A stretch of 64,000 nucleotides of DNA from an uncultured Dokdonia sp. Lineage in GTDB: Bacteria > Bacteroidota > Bacteroidia > Flavobacteriales > Flavobacteriaceae. The position numbers were made by a program, and so were the translations under genes. Where the stretch lies: assembly GCF_947492535.1 (NCBI RefSeq), contig NZ_CANLNH010000004.1, positions 248,001 through 312,000 of the forward strand, written 5' to 3'. Numbering within the stretch: position 1 is the stretch's first letter; every line of letters begins with the position of its first letter. The notes beneath the pieces were generated by a model, which saw nothing but the letters and a program-made list of their open reading frames with translations, ran no database searches and was not told the DNA's origin. Of this stretch, positions 7,817 through 16,312 are shown piece after piece.

Positions 7817-10375
7817 TTATCTAACAATCAGCTTAGCTGTTGCCGTAGCGTTATTCTCATTAATCGTCATTAAGTAGATTCCTGTTTCTAATGTTTGTAC
7901 ATTGATCGTATTTACTGTCATTGTACGTAATACTAGTTTTCCAGTAATATCAAATACAGATACTTCTTTTTCTGTATTTGAAGCTGTAGAGATTGTTACA
8001 ACATCTTGCGCTGGATTAGGATATATTGATAAGCCATTAATAGTGTTTTCTTCAATAGAAAGTGCAATATCAATATCGGCAGAAAATCTAGGAGTGATTT
8101 GGTACGTATCATTAAACTGACCAATAAGTCCAGCAATGTTTACTTCTGTCGTTGGTACCGCATCTGGATTTACTACATAATCAGCTTCATCAAAATTAGT
8201 ACGTAATGTAAAGGTACCATCAGTATTTGTAACGTCATAGTTTGTATCCATAAGCCAGTTGGTATCTCCAGTGGTGTTTGTAACAGTAACGCCTGAGATA
8301 GCTACATATTCAGACTCGTATGCTTCTCCATCTGCATTAAGCGCTGTAATAGATACTACTTGTGGTATAATTTCATTCCCAGTTGAGCTAGCGGCTCCTG
8401 GATCTTGTGAAGGAGAGAATTGTAAAAGTCCGCTAAAAGAACCTAATGTTCCTCTTATTCCTGTAATTCCGTCTCCTATAGCATATGTAGTTGTGATTAC
8501 GCCAGCAGGATCATCAATAACAATCGCTCCAGTAGCATCTTCTATCCATTTTTGATTACGTTGTGATTGCTGGAATGTTAAGACTGCTTCTGCGCTTAAA
8601 ACAAATTCTTCACCTTCCGCTTGTGCTCTTAATTCTGCAATAGTTGCAACTTCTGGTGTTTCTTCACAAGCTGGTGTTGTGATATCTACAGAGATAAAAC
8701 AATTTGTACTTGTGATTTCGAGCGTTATGGTAGTTGCTTCAGAAACAGCAGATACTATAATTGTACCTTCTGCTACTGTAGAAGGGTCATCTCCAGAAAC
8801 TGCACCACCACCTAAAGATATAAGGTTGTATGTTTCAGTGCCACCTCCTGTATAATCAACAGTAACTGTTGTGCCGTCTTGACCTGAAGTTTCTGTGTCG
8901 CAAGTAACAGTTGTCGCTCCTAATACAAGTGTACAAGAAGAAGTATTTTCTATATCATTTAAATCACGAGCAGTGATAAAGTAGTCTCCGTTATTACGTT
9001 CTGTGATGATCCCAGCAATAGTTGCTTCTGTAGGAACGTTTTCCCCAATATAATCTGCATCAAAAAATGACGTTCTGAATACATAATCTCCATCTGTATT
9101 TGAAATTGGGTATTCTGTACCAGTGACCCATGTCATGTTTGCAGAATTGTCTACAGTAAGGTCAGCTAATTGTACATATTCTGACTCAAAATCATTTGGA
9201 TTTGCATTAAGTTCTGTAATTGTAACCATTTGTGGTACTACTGCATTTCCAGTGGAAGTAGCAGCTCCAGGATCTTCTGAAGGTACAAATTGTGTCATTC
9301 CATTAAAAGAACCTAAGGTTCCTAAGATTCCTGTAATCCCATCTCCTATGGTGTACATTGTTGTAATTGCACCCGCAGAATCATCGATAAGAATGGCTCC
9401 AGATGTATCTTCAATAAATTTTTGATTTCTAAAACTTTGCTGGAATGTAAGAACAGCTTCTCCAGTAAGTAAATATTCAACGCCTTCTATACCTGCTCTA
9501 AGTTCTGCAATGTCTGCTACGTTTGTAGTAGGAACACAGTTTACAGCAAATAAATCAATTGCTACGTCACATGTTGTTCCAGTCGCAGTTAAAGCAAAAT
9601 CAACTCCTTCGCTCACACTTATAGAGATTGTTCCAGTTGTTGCACTAGATGGATCGTCACCTCCGATAGTTCCTGTAGTTCCGTCAAGAGCTAGTGTAAC
9701 CATCTCTGCTCCACCACCTGTAAAATCTACAAGGTACGTAACGCTATCTTCACCTGTAGTAACATCATCACAAGTAGCATCATTAAAACTAAAAGAAAGT
9801 GTACAAGCAGAACATCCGTTTGCTGCACGTGGTGAAGGTGTTGCTGTACAGTAGGTACCATCGTCACGACGTTGTAGTGACTCGACATCTGCATCTACGT
9901 TGTCTTCATTGTATTGTACTGTTTCTCCTAATCCAGCTAATAATCCAGCATCATCAGCATCATTTGTTCCGTACACAATAGCATCTACTAGATTTGCTGT
10001 TGCTACGGGAGTGTCATTTGGAAAATCATCGATATTTCCAGTGTAAACAGCTACGGCATCAGCTCCGTTTTGGATGGTATTGTTAGCACCTATCATAATA
10101 TCAGCGCCCATTACCTCATCACCTCCTACAATAAAAAACCCATTGGCATCTGTAGAAAAACCTGTTAAATCTATTGCATTGTAGCTAGCATCATCAGATC
10201 CATTAAAAAGAACAAGGACAAGACCATCAAGAGATTGATTTGGCATCTCAGAAAAGAGCTCGACAAACTCCATCGTGTCTGTTCCAGTTTGATCTGCATC
10301 GACTTCATTGATCACTACCTGTCCAAAAGAAAGGCAAGAGATGAATAATGCAATTAAAAGAGTAATTTTTTTCAT
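7817..10375 (-). CDS. Secreted lamin-tail / DUF5689-like repeat protein with T9SS sorting domain
   Basis: An 852-residue exported protein of unknown activity. Order of parts: signal peptide (residues 1-18, ending LSFGQ); a lamin-tail-like domain (about 20-170, VVINEVDADQTGTDTMEFVE); then a twice-repeated pair. Each pair has a Cys-bearing beta module (about 185-280 and 480-575, with DxTGGG and GGDDPS) followed by a DUF5689-like domain (about 287-478 and 582-775, with VLTFQQS-RNQK-IED). The C-terminus (about 780-852, YPNPAQDVVTI ... GIYLMTI) is a type A T9SS sorting domain, so the protein should be secreted or cell-surface attached. Confidence 0.85.
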   Translation of the reverse strand: MKKITLLIALFISCLSFGQVVINEVDADQTGTDTMEFVELFSEMPNQSLDGLVLVLFNGSDDASYNAIDLTGFSTDANGFFIVGGDEVMGADIMIGANNTIQNGADAVAVYTGNIDDFPNDTPVATANLVDAIVYGTNDADDAGLLAGLGETVQYNEDNVDADVESLQRRDDGTYCTATPSPRAANGCSACTLSFSFNDATCDDVTTGEDSVTYLVDFTGGGAEMVTLALDGTTGTIGGDDPSSATTGTISISVSEGVDFALTATGTTCDVAIDLFAVNCVPTTNVADIAELRAGIEGVEYLLTGEAVLTFQQSFRNQKFIEDTSGAILIDDSAGAITTMYTIGDGITGILGTLGSFNGMTQFVPSEDPGAATSTGNAVVPQMVTITELNANPNDFESEYVQLADLTVDNSANMTWVTGTEYPISNTDGDYVFRTSFFDADYIGENVPTEATIAGIITERNNGDYFITARDLNDIENTSSCTLVLGATTVTCDTETSGQDGTTVTVDYTGGGTETYNLISLGGGAVSGDDPSTVAEGTIIVSAVSEATTITLEITSTNCFISVDITTPACEETPEVATIAELRAQAEGEEFVLSAEAVLTFQQSQRNQKWIEDATGAIVIDDPAGVITTTYAIGDGITGIRGTLGSFSGLLQFSPSQDPGAASSTGNEIIPQVVSITALNADGEAYESEYVAISGVTVTNTTGDTNWLMDTNYDVTNTDGTFTLRTNFDEADYVVNPDAVPTTEVNIAGLIGQFNDTYQITPRFSADIDIALSIEENTINGLSIYPNPAQDVVTISTASNTEKEVSVFDITGKLVLRTMTVNTINVQTLETGIYLMTINENNATATAKLIVR

Positions 10376-10438
10376 AATCGTTAATTAGTTTAGTAATAAG
10401 GTGCAAAAATACAAAATGTAATAATGGTAGCTGTTTTT

Positions 10439-10452
10439 GCTTTCGCGAAAGC
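10439..10452. repeat. GCTTTCGCGAAAGC palindrome, intergenic
   Basis: Perfect copy in the divergent gap between the T9SS gene (start 10375) and the response regulator (start 10576). The rest of this 200-bp gap shows only a -7-like TATTTTTG on the minus strand (10404-10411) that may serve the T9SS gene. Confidence 0.9.
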
Positions 10453-10575
10453 GTAAATATTTAACCCATTCTTAATATTGATTTTGTCTGGGTAACGTGT
10501 GGAATAAATTACTTTAGTGATTTAATAAAGAATATATAATAGAGTATATTTATAACATCAAATTGTGATACACAC

Positions 10576-11259
10576 ATGAAGAATAAAGACATCAAAATAT
10601 TATTAGTAGATGATGAGCCAGATATCTTAGAAATTGTAGGATATAACTTATCTAATGAAGGGTATCATGTGATCACAGGAGCTAATGGTGTAGAAGCTGT
10701 TAAATTAGGTAAGAAACACAAGCCACATCTTGTTATACTGGATGTCATGATGCCAGAAATGGACGGGATAGAGGCATGTGAATTATTGCGTAAAAATCCA
10801 GATCTCTCCGATACTATTATTACTTTTTTTACGGCTAGAGGTGAAGATTATTCTCAAGTGGCGGGATTTGATGCAGGCGCAGATGACTATATTACAAAGC
10901 CTATTAAACCAAAAGTGCTTATTAGTAAAGTAAAAGCATTATTACGCAGGTTAAAAGAAAAAGAAGAGTCTTCCGAAATTATTAAAGTAGGTAATATTAT
11001 CATAAATAGAGAAGAGTATAAAATTGTGAAAGGGAAGGAAGAGATTGTCTTGCCTAGAAAAGAGTTTGAGTTACTTTCATTACTAGCATCAAAACCAGGG
11101 AAAGTTTTTAAGAGAGAAGATATTCTAGATAGAGTCTGGGGAAATGAAGTGGTCGTAGGTGGTCGTACTATAGATGTCCACATACGTAAGCTAAGAGAAA
11201 AAATAGGTGATGAATCTTTTAAGACAATAAAAGGAGTGGGATATAAATTTGTAATTTAA
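10576..11259 (+). CDS. OmpR/PhoB-family response regulator
   Basis: A 227-residue DNA-binding response regulator. The receiver domain (about 1-120) has the acidic pocket VDDEPD, the phosphorylation Asp in LVILDVMMPEMDG (Asp54), a Thr in FFTARGED, and Lys in DYITKPIKPK. The winged-helix output domain (about 130-227) ends with RTIDVHIRKLREKIG and KTIKGVGYKF, typical of OmpR/PhoB. The stop overlaps the start of the histidine kinase gene, so this is a coupled two-component pair. A PhoB-like role in phosphate response is suggested only by similarity. Confidence 0.93.
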   Translation: MKNKDIKILLVDDEPDILEIVGYNLSNEGYHVITGANGVEAVKLGKKHKPHLVILDVMMPEMDGIEACELLRKNPDLSDTIITFFTARGEDYSQVAGFDAGADDYITKPIKPKVLISKVKALLRRLKEKEESSEIIKVGNIIINREEYKIVKGKEEIVLPRKEFELLSLLASKPGKVFKREDILDRVWGNEVVVGGRTIDVHIRKLREKIGDESFKTIKGVGYKFVI

Positions 11260-12311
11260 TGACAGACGACTTTAGGAGGTCATATGGTTTTTCAATAGTT
11301 ACGGCGCTATATGTAACGCTTTTTTTTTCAGGGATACTTGTAGGGATTGGATATTGGCAGGAAAACATTGATTGGATTCTTGTCGCTATGGTGGCCCTTT
11401 TTTGTTTTATATTTCTTTTTGTTATTATCTACTATCGCACTAAGGTGTTTATTTACAGAAGAGTAAAAAATATCTATGACGAGGTAACACTACTAGAAGA
11501 TGCCGATCTCAAGCCTGGTAGAATTACAACAGATTTAAAATCGCTTAGTGATGAGGTGGGGCGTTATGCCACACGTAAAAAGCTTGAGATAGAGTCGCTA
11601 AGAATTAAAGATGAGTACCGTAAAGACTTTTTAGGGAATGTTGCCCATGAGCTTAAAACACCTTTATTTACTGTACAAGGATATATTCTTACACTATTAG
11701 ATGGAGCGATTAAGGACAAATCGGTGCGTAAAAAATATTTAGAGAGAGCAGATAAAGGTGTAGAGCGTCTTATCTATTTAGTAAATGATCTCGATATGAT
11801 TACAAAACTGGAAGTAGGTGATTTAAATCTTAATTATACCTATTTTGATATTGTAGCATTGGTTGAAAGTGCATTTGAATTGTTAGAGATGAAGGCAGCA
11901 AAAAAAAATGTGACATTAACCTTTGATCATACGTATGAAGAGCCTATTCTAGTGAATGCAGATGAAGAACGAATTCAACAGTTATTGACAAACCTTATTG
12001 AGAATTCTATCAAATACGGAAAAAATGATGGAACTACAGAGGTGAGTATTCAAGATTTAATTCAAAATAAAGTGCTTATTCGTATCACAGATAATGGTGA
12101 TGGAATAGAAAGTGAACATATCCCTAGACTTTTTGAGCGGTTTTATCGTGTAGATAAATCAGGAAATCGTAAAGTGGGAGGTTCTGGATTAGGCCTTTCT
12201 ATTGTCAAGCATATTATTGAAGCGCATGATGAGAAAATCTATGTCGAAAGCGAGTTTGGCGTTGGATCTGAATTTTCTTTCACCCTTGAAAAGGCCGAAA
12301 AACTGTCTTAA
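11259..12311 (+). CDS. PhoR-like sensor histidine kinase
   Basis: A 350-residue membrane kinase paired with the preceding regulator. Two transmembrane segments lie at about residues 10-32 and 38-58 with almost no periplasmic loop, so the input is probably membrane or cytoplasmic. The dimerisation helix carries the phospho-His in GNVAHELKTPL near residue 129. The ATPase domain shows NLIENSIKYG (N box), DNGDGIE (G1) and GGSGLGLSIVKH (G2), and ends in a normal way. The final 123 bp are also read on the other strand as the end of the convergent glycosyltransferase. Confidence 0.92.
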   Translation: MTDDFRRSYGFSIVTALYVTLFFSGILVGIGYWQENIDWILVAMVALFCFIFLFVIIYYRTKVFIYRRVKNIYDEVTLLEDADLKPGRITTDLKSLSDEVGRYATRKKLEIESLRIKDEYRKDFLGNVAHELKTPLFTVQGYILTLLDGAIKDKSVRKKYLERADKGVERLIYLVNDLDMITKLEVGDLNLNYTYFDIVALVESAFELLEMKAAKKNVTLTFDHTYEEPILVNADEERIQQLLTNLIENSIKYGKNDGTTEVSIQDLIQNKVLIRITDNGDGIESEHIPRLFERFYRVDKSGNRKVGGSGLGLSIVKHIIEAHDEKIYVESEFGVGSEFSFTLEKAEKLS

Positions 12312-13337
12312 ATCAATCACTTCTTGTGGTTGCTCAAATCCCTTATAAACACTTAATTTTGCAAGGTCCTTTACTTTAAAATTCTCTTGTTTGGAATACG
12401 GAGCAATTCCTTTTTCTTTTAATCGTTTCGCTAAATACTCTTGTTCAGGTTGTCCTGGTGTTGGAATAAAAAAGGCTTTTTTCTGTAAAGCAGCTACATC
12501 CATGATTGTTGTATAGCCAGATCGAGCAATGATAAAATCACTACTATTCATAGCAGCGGTAAGTTTATCGGACGTTAAGAAGTTTACAATCTCAATGTTT
12601 TTCTGTTGCATACGGACTTCCTCTTCCTCTACAACGCCTCTTACAAATAAAACACTGCCATTGTATTTTTTGAGTTCAGCGAGTAATACTGTTTCTAATA
12701 TAGATCGCTGAGGTTCTGGACCAGATAAAATAACAAGGGCATCATAGCGTATTGGTATTTCCTCTTTGCTTATTCTGCTTAGAGGCCCTATGTATTGTAT
12801 GGGATATACTGTTTTTTTAGGATGACCAAGAATACCACTGAGATTTGCACTCCCTTTGTAGTCTGGTACCCAACATTCATCAAAACGTTTTATAAACCGT
12901 TTATGTAAAAAGGTAGTAGCTCCCGTAGTTTTGCCACTTAATACTTGCAATTGATGTGTGATAAACACCGTAGGTACTTTTGAAGTGAAGAGCCCTAACC
13001 TGTTGTCTGAAATAATACCATCAATGTTATACTGTTCTAAAATATCGTTTAGTGCTTTATGCTCCTCCCGGATTGCCTTTCCTATTTTGGGAATATTAGA
13101 CAACATTTTTCGTTTAAAGTGTTGTCCTTTTTCTGGATACTCGACGTTATAAGAAGGGAGTTTGATCGCTTCTAAATGCGGAAACTCTTTTTGTAATAAC
13201 CCTAAAGCAATACCGTCACTTGCTATAATAACATGGAACCCATCTGCTAGTAATGCCTTTATTATAGGGATACAACGTGTTGCATGTCCTAGTCCCCAAT
13301 TAAGAGGAGCTACAAGTATATTTACCGTTTTACTCAT
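12189..13337 (-). CDS. GT-B fold glycosyltransferase (MurG-like)
   Basis: A 382-residue glycosyltransferase of the group with the N-terminal signature NWGLGHATRCIPI, as in MurG-type GT-B enzymes. The donor-site half contains ILSGPEPQRS and ARSGYTTIMDVAALQKKAFFIPTPGQPEQEYLA (read here in parts). The acceptor is unknown. The start is the ATG at 13337; the longer frame begins with TTG. The usual C-terminus seems to fall near VIDLRQFFGLF. The remaining 35 or so residues are read antisense to the kinase gene and look like read-through into it. Confidence 0.82.
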   Translation of the reverse strand: MSKTVNILVAPLNWGLGHATRCIPIIKALLADGFHVIIASDGIALGLLQKEFPHLEAIKLPSYNVEYPEKGQHFKRKMLSNIPKIGKAIREEHKALNDILEQYNIDGIISDNRLGLFTSKVPTVFITHQLQVLSGKTTGATTFLHKRFIKRFDECWVPDYKGSANLSGILGHPKKTVYPIQYIGPLSRISKEEIPIRYDALVILSGPEPQRSILETVLLAELKKYNGSVLFVRGVVEEEEVRMQQKNIEIVNFLTSDKLTAAMNSSDFIIARSGYTTIMDVAALQKKAFFIPTPGQPEQEYLAKRLKEKGIAPYSKQENFKVKDLAKLSVYKGFEQPQEVIDLRQFFGLFKGERKFRSNAKLAFDIDFLIMRFNNMLDNRKA

Positions 13338-13406
13338 AAATGCAAATTTCAAACTCTTATATCTACTAAAAGTTTCCTTAATTTTACCAAAATATTAAAT
13401 AGTACT

Positions 13407-14081
13407 TTGGGAAGTAAAAATAAATTAAAGCGTTTTCGTGAAAACGAAACCTTCAGTAACGTTATTCAACCTACTCGTGAGGAGTTGGTGAATGGAAGTT
13501 TCCCCCTTAAAGGTAAGTGGAAAATAGACTTTTTCAAAAATAATAAGCCTATTGTTTTGGAATTAGGTTGTGGAAAAGGTGAATACTCTGTAGGATTAGC
13601 GCAACGGTATCCAGATAAAAACTTTTTGGGAATAGATATTAAAGGTGCTCGTTTTTGGAGAGGCGCCAAAACCGCATTGGAAGAAAACTTAACCAATGTA
13701 GGATTTATGCGTACACAAATAGAGCTTGTTGATTTTGCTTTCGCGAAAGCTGAAATAGCAGAAATATGGATTACCTTCCCAGATCCTCAAATTAAGTATA
13801 AACGCACTAAGCATAGAATGACTAATACAGAATTCTTGCAAAAATATAAGCAGATATTAGAACCAGAAGGAACGATTAATTTGAAGACAGATTCTGAGTT
13901 TATGCATGGGTATACACTAGGGCTTTTACATGGAGAAGGTCATGAGATATTACATGCAAATCATAATGTGTATAAGAATGAATATTCCCCCGAAGAAGTA
14001 GTGGGAATACAAACATTTTATGAAAAACAATATCTTGAAGAGGGAAAACCAATAACTTATATTAAATTTAGAGTCAAATAG
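13407..14081 (+). CDS. trmB: tRNA (guanine-N7-)-methyltransferase
   Basis: Makes m7G46 in tRNA using S-adenosylmethionine. The 224 residues include the SAM motif LELGCGKGEYSVG near residue 50, GIDIKGARFWRG, and the family motif FPDPQIKYKRTKHR near 126. The start is TTG: the N-terminal GSKNKLKRFRENETF matches the family start and no ATG or GTG is near. A perfect GCTTTCGCGAAAGC palindrome (13737-13750) encodes AFAKA within it. It probably heads an operon with the LysE and alkyltransferase-like genes. Confidence 0.95.
   Translation: MGSKNKLKRFRENETFSNVIQPTREELVNGSFPLKGKWKIDFFKNNKPIVLELGCGKGEYSVGLAQRYPDKNFLGIDIKGARFWRGAKTALEENLTNVGFMRTQIELVDFAFAKAEIAEIWITFPDPQIKYKRTKHRMTNTEFLQKYKQILEPEGTINLKTDSEFMHGYTLGLLHGEGHEILHANHNVYKNEYSPEEVVGIQTFYEKQYLEEGKPITYIKFRVK
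13737..13750. repeat. GCTTTCGCGAAAGC palindrome, in trmB
   Basis: Perfect copy, read as Ala-Phe-Ala-Lys-Ala in trmB (residues following VD). Confidence 0.9.
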
Positions 14082-14091
14082 TTCAGGACTT

Positions 14092-14721
14092 TTGGAAACA
14101 ACCAAACTCTTTTTTATTACTTATTTTGCAGCATTAGCAGGTGTGATTCCTCCTGGGCTTATCAATATGTCTGTTGCAAAGACCTGTGTTCAGCATGGTA
14201 AAAATAATGGACTTCTCGTAGCGATAGGAGCTTCGTTGGTGGTTGCTTTTCAGGCACTTATTGCTATTTTATTAGCACGGTATATTTTTGGAAATCCATA
14301 TGTGCGTAATATGTTGCTTCGTACAGGATTGGTTATTTTTTTAATCATGGCTATTTTCTTTTTCATAAAAGCTAAACGCAGTCGCGTAAAAAAAGTAAAG
14401 GCCCCTAAACATGCAGGAATTAGAAGTTTGGGTAAAGGAATGATGGTTTCTGTACTCAATGTATTACCAATTCCTTATTTCTGTGCATTAGGAGCAGCGC
14501 TAAATGTAAGTGGAAAAGTAGAATATGATGTCATGGCAATAAGCGTATTTATCGCAGCGGCCGTATTGGGAACATTTACAACCTTATATCTATATGTAGT
14601 TTTCTTTGCAAGAATTGAAAATAGAAGTGCTTCTTTTGCAAAATATTCTAACTATTTCATGGCAGCATTAATGCTAGTATTAGTCATTATTACATTAATA
14701 AGAACCGTTTACTTCGAATGA
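14092..14721 (+). CDS. LysE-family transporter
   Basis: A 209-residue inner-membrane protein with about six hydrophobic segments, of the LysE/RhtB exporter superfamily that exports amino acids or other small solutes. The first helix carries GVIPPGLINMSVAK, matching the family's conserved PG motif. The start appears to be TTG at 14092, 10 nt after trmB; the next in-frame ATG would remove most of the first helix. The end overlaps the next gene by 4 nt. The substrate cannot be told from sequence. Confidence 0.85.
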   Translation: METTKLFFITYFAALAGVIPPGLINMSVAKTCVQHGKNNGLLVAIGASLVVAFQALIAILLARYIFGNPYVRNMLLRTGLVIFLIMAIFFFIKAKRSRVKKVKAPKHAGIRSLGKGMMVSVLNVLPIPYFCALGAALNVSGKVEYDVMAISVFIAAAVLGTFTTLYLYVVFFARIENRSASFAKYSNYFMAALMLVLVIITLIRTVYFE

Positions 14722-15065
14722 AATACTCAGTAGAAACAGAAAGCTTTTTTGATAAAGTATATGCCGTTACAAAACTCATTCCTTATGGACGTGTGACAAG
14801 TTATGGCGCCATTGCAAAATATCTAGGTGCAGCACGCAGTAGTCGTATGGTAGGATGGGCAATGAATGGAGCGGGTAAACACCCAGATGTTCCTGCACAT
14901 CGAGTTGTAAATAGAGTAGGCATGCTTACTGGTAAAATGCATTTTGGAAGTAGCAATGCTATGGAGCAAATGCTAGCAGAAGAAGGTATTCAGGTAGAAG
15001 ATGATAAAGTAGTAAACTTTAAAAAATACTTCTGGGATCCTGTTGTAGAACTAGGATTGGAGTAA
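14718..15065 (+). CDS. Alkyltransferase-like (ATL) DNA-binding protein
   Basis: A 115-residue protein of the O6-alkylguanine-DNA alkyltransferase fold. The active-site motif PCHRV is here PAHRV (Ala60 in place of Cys), so it cannot accept alkyl groups. ATL proteins bind O6-alkylguanine and pass the lesion to nucleotide excision repair. The DNA-recognition helix YGAIAKYLG and the Arg-finger segment SSRMVGWAMNG are intact. It overlaps the LysE-like gene by 4 nt. After the stop a short gap to 15118 holds nothing clear. Confidence 0.88.
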   Translation: MKYSVETESFFDKVYAVTKLIPYGRVTSYGAIAKYLGAARSSRMVGWAMNGAGKHPDVPAHRVVNRVGMLTGKMHFGSSNAMEQMLAEEGIQVEDDKVVNFKKYFWDPVVELGLE

Positions 15066-15118
15066 CCTTCTTCTAGTATACATCTTATATACTTGTCATT
15101 TTTCACCCTACTACTTAG

Positions 15119-15967
15119 TTACAGTTTGATTACTTTTTGATTGCCTTGAGCAGGTAATTTTTTAAGCGTACGATCTCTATTTATTTTTCTTGAGATAATA
15201 AGCCCTACAATTAGTAAAGGAAGAAATAAAAGTATAGAAGGGATGGCTTCCGCTATTTGTTCAGATAGACTTTGTGTAGTGACTTCTGAATTACTGTTTA
15301 TAGCAGGTAGGGTTCCAAAAAGGAAAAAGAAATTTATAAGTCCATGTGTTATAGCTATTGGAATTAACTTATTTGTTTTTAATAAAATCGAAGCAAAGAA
15401 TATTCCCATAAAAGTAGCAAAGATCACTTGAGCAATTACCTGAGGAACATTTTCATTTACAGACAAATTGATCAAATGTGAGAGTCCAAAAAATAAGGCA
15501 GAAAAGAAAATACTTAGAAAGATTCCTTTTCTGTGATAGCGATATTTTTTAATAAAAAGCGGAACTAACAATCCTCTAAAAATAAACTCCTCTGCAAAAC
15601 CAACTGCCATACACGCTATAAATAGTAAAATGACATTACTGATCTGTATGTGTGTAAGGTCATTTCCTATAAAAGATAGGATTCCAAGAGCAAAAAGATA
15701 TATAGGGATTACGTTAAGGAGTTTAAAAGACCATGGATTTTTTGGTGAGAGTCCGCTTAATGATAATATAGCTACTTTTTTTATACCTATAAATGCTATT
15801 ACAAAAAGGGACGACATTTTTAATGTTAATATGATATATTCAATTTGAAATTCTGAAAAATAATCATCAGAAAATAAGGCATCTATTGGTAAAGAAAAGA
15901 TAATTGTAATGAGTATAATTAGACCTAAAGAAGTGATAAATGGATTGATGTTTTTGATTGAATACAT
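15119..15967 (-). CDS. CPBP-family intramembrane protease (CAAX-protease-like)
   Basis: A 282-residue multi-pass membrane protein. The abortive-infection/CPBP motifs are in order: EEFIFRG (Glu-Glu with Arg) near residue 125, FGLSHLIN near 163 and ITHGLINFFF near 205. Bacterial members are thought to be membrane proteases, some modifying bacteriocin or prenylated substrates; no substrate can be named. The last 30 residues are basic and cytoplasmic. It stands alone, with a composite repeat and the mrp promoter behind its start. Confidence 0.85.
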   Translation of the reverse strand: MYSIKNINPFITSLGLIILITIIFSLPIDALFSDDYFSEFQIEYIILTLKMSSLFVIAFIGIKKVAILSLSGLSPKNPWSFKLLNVIPIYLFALGILSFIGNDLTHIQISNVILLFIACMAVGFAEEFIFRGLLVPLFIKKYRYHRKGIFLSIFFSALFFGLSHLINLSVNENVPQVIAQVIFATFMGIFFASILLKTNKLIPIAITHGLINFFFLFGTLPAINSNSEVTTQSLSEQIAEAIPSILLFLPLLIVGLIISRKINRDRTLKKLPAQGNQKVIKL

Positions 15968-16098
15968 ATGTCTTTTTTAAAAGAGAAGGATGAATGATAT
16001 ACTTAAAAGACGTTTTTGTTTTTGAAAAGGTTGCCTGTGTTTTGTGAAAATGTACCTGTATATGTGTTAAAGTTGGTTTTAGATGTGATGATTTTATA

Positions 16099-16178
16099 GT
16101 ACGCTTTCGCGAAAGCGTACTTGTGAGACTTGCCTGTCGGCAGCCAGATTCATGACCATCGAGAGTGCGAAACACTAG
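16099..16178. repeat. Composite mosaic repeat, family A (copy 1)
   Basis: Begins with a 22-bp perfect palindrome (16099-16120) centred on TTTCGCGAAA. The module TTGTGAGAC follows, then a degenerate CCTGCC/GGCAGG hairpin (TTGCCTGTCGGCAGCCAG), then ATTCATGACCAT and GAGAGTG. Aligns module by module with copies at 17729, 35218 and 51076. The intergenic gap 15968-16312 holds this repeat and the mrp promoter only. Confidence 0.8.
16103..16116. repeat. GCTTTCGCGAAAGC palindrome, intergenic
   Basis: Perfect copy at the left end of composite repeat 1. Confidence 0.9.
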
Positions 16179-16222
16179 TGTGTATTCACATATACTTAAC
16201 TTTTTGAGCCATAGAAAGGACT

Positions 16223-16252
16223 TTGTACTTCATACTTTATGAGGTATCTTTG
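16223..16252 (+). promoter_or_regulatory. Promoter of mrp (TTG-N19-TATCTTTG)
   Basis: TTG at 16223-16225, 19 bp, then TATCTTTG at 16245-16252: an exact match to the Bacteroidota housekeeping promoter. It leaves an mRNA leader of about 55 nt. Confidence 0.75.
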
Positions 16253-16259
16253 CATTTAG

Positions 16260-16297
16260 AATTAGTCTAAGTAAGATTTAGTGATTTTAGACTAATT
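16260..16297 (+). promoter_or_regulatory. Inverted repeat in the mrp leader
   Basis: 11-bp perfect inverted repeat, AATTAGTCTAA (16260-16270) and TTAGACTAATT (16287-16297), 16-nt spacer, just downstream of the predicted transcription start. It could be an operator or an mRNA hairpin; which factor binds is unknown. Confidence 0.55.
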
Positions 16298-16312
16298 ATA
16301 GTACAAAAAGAA

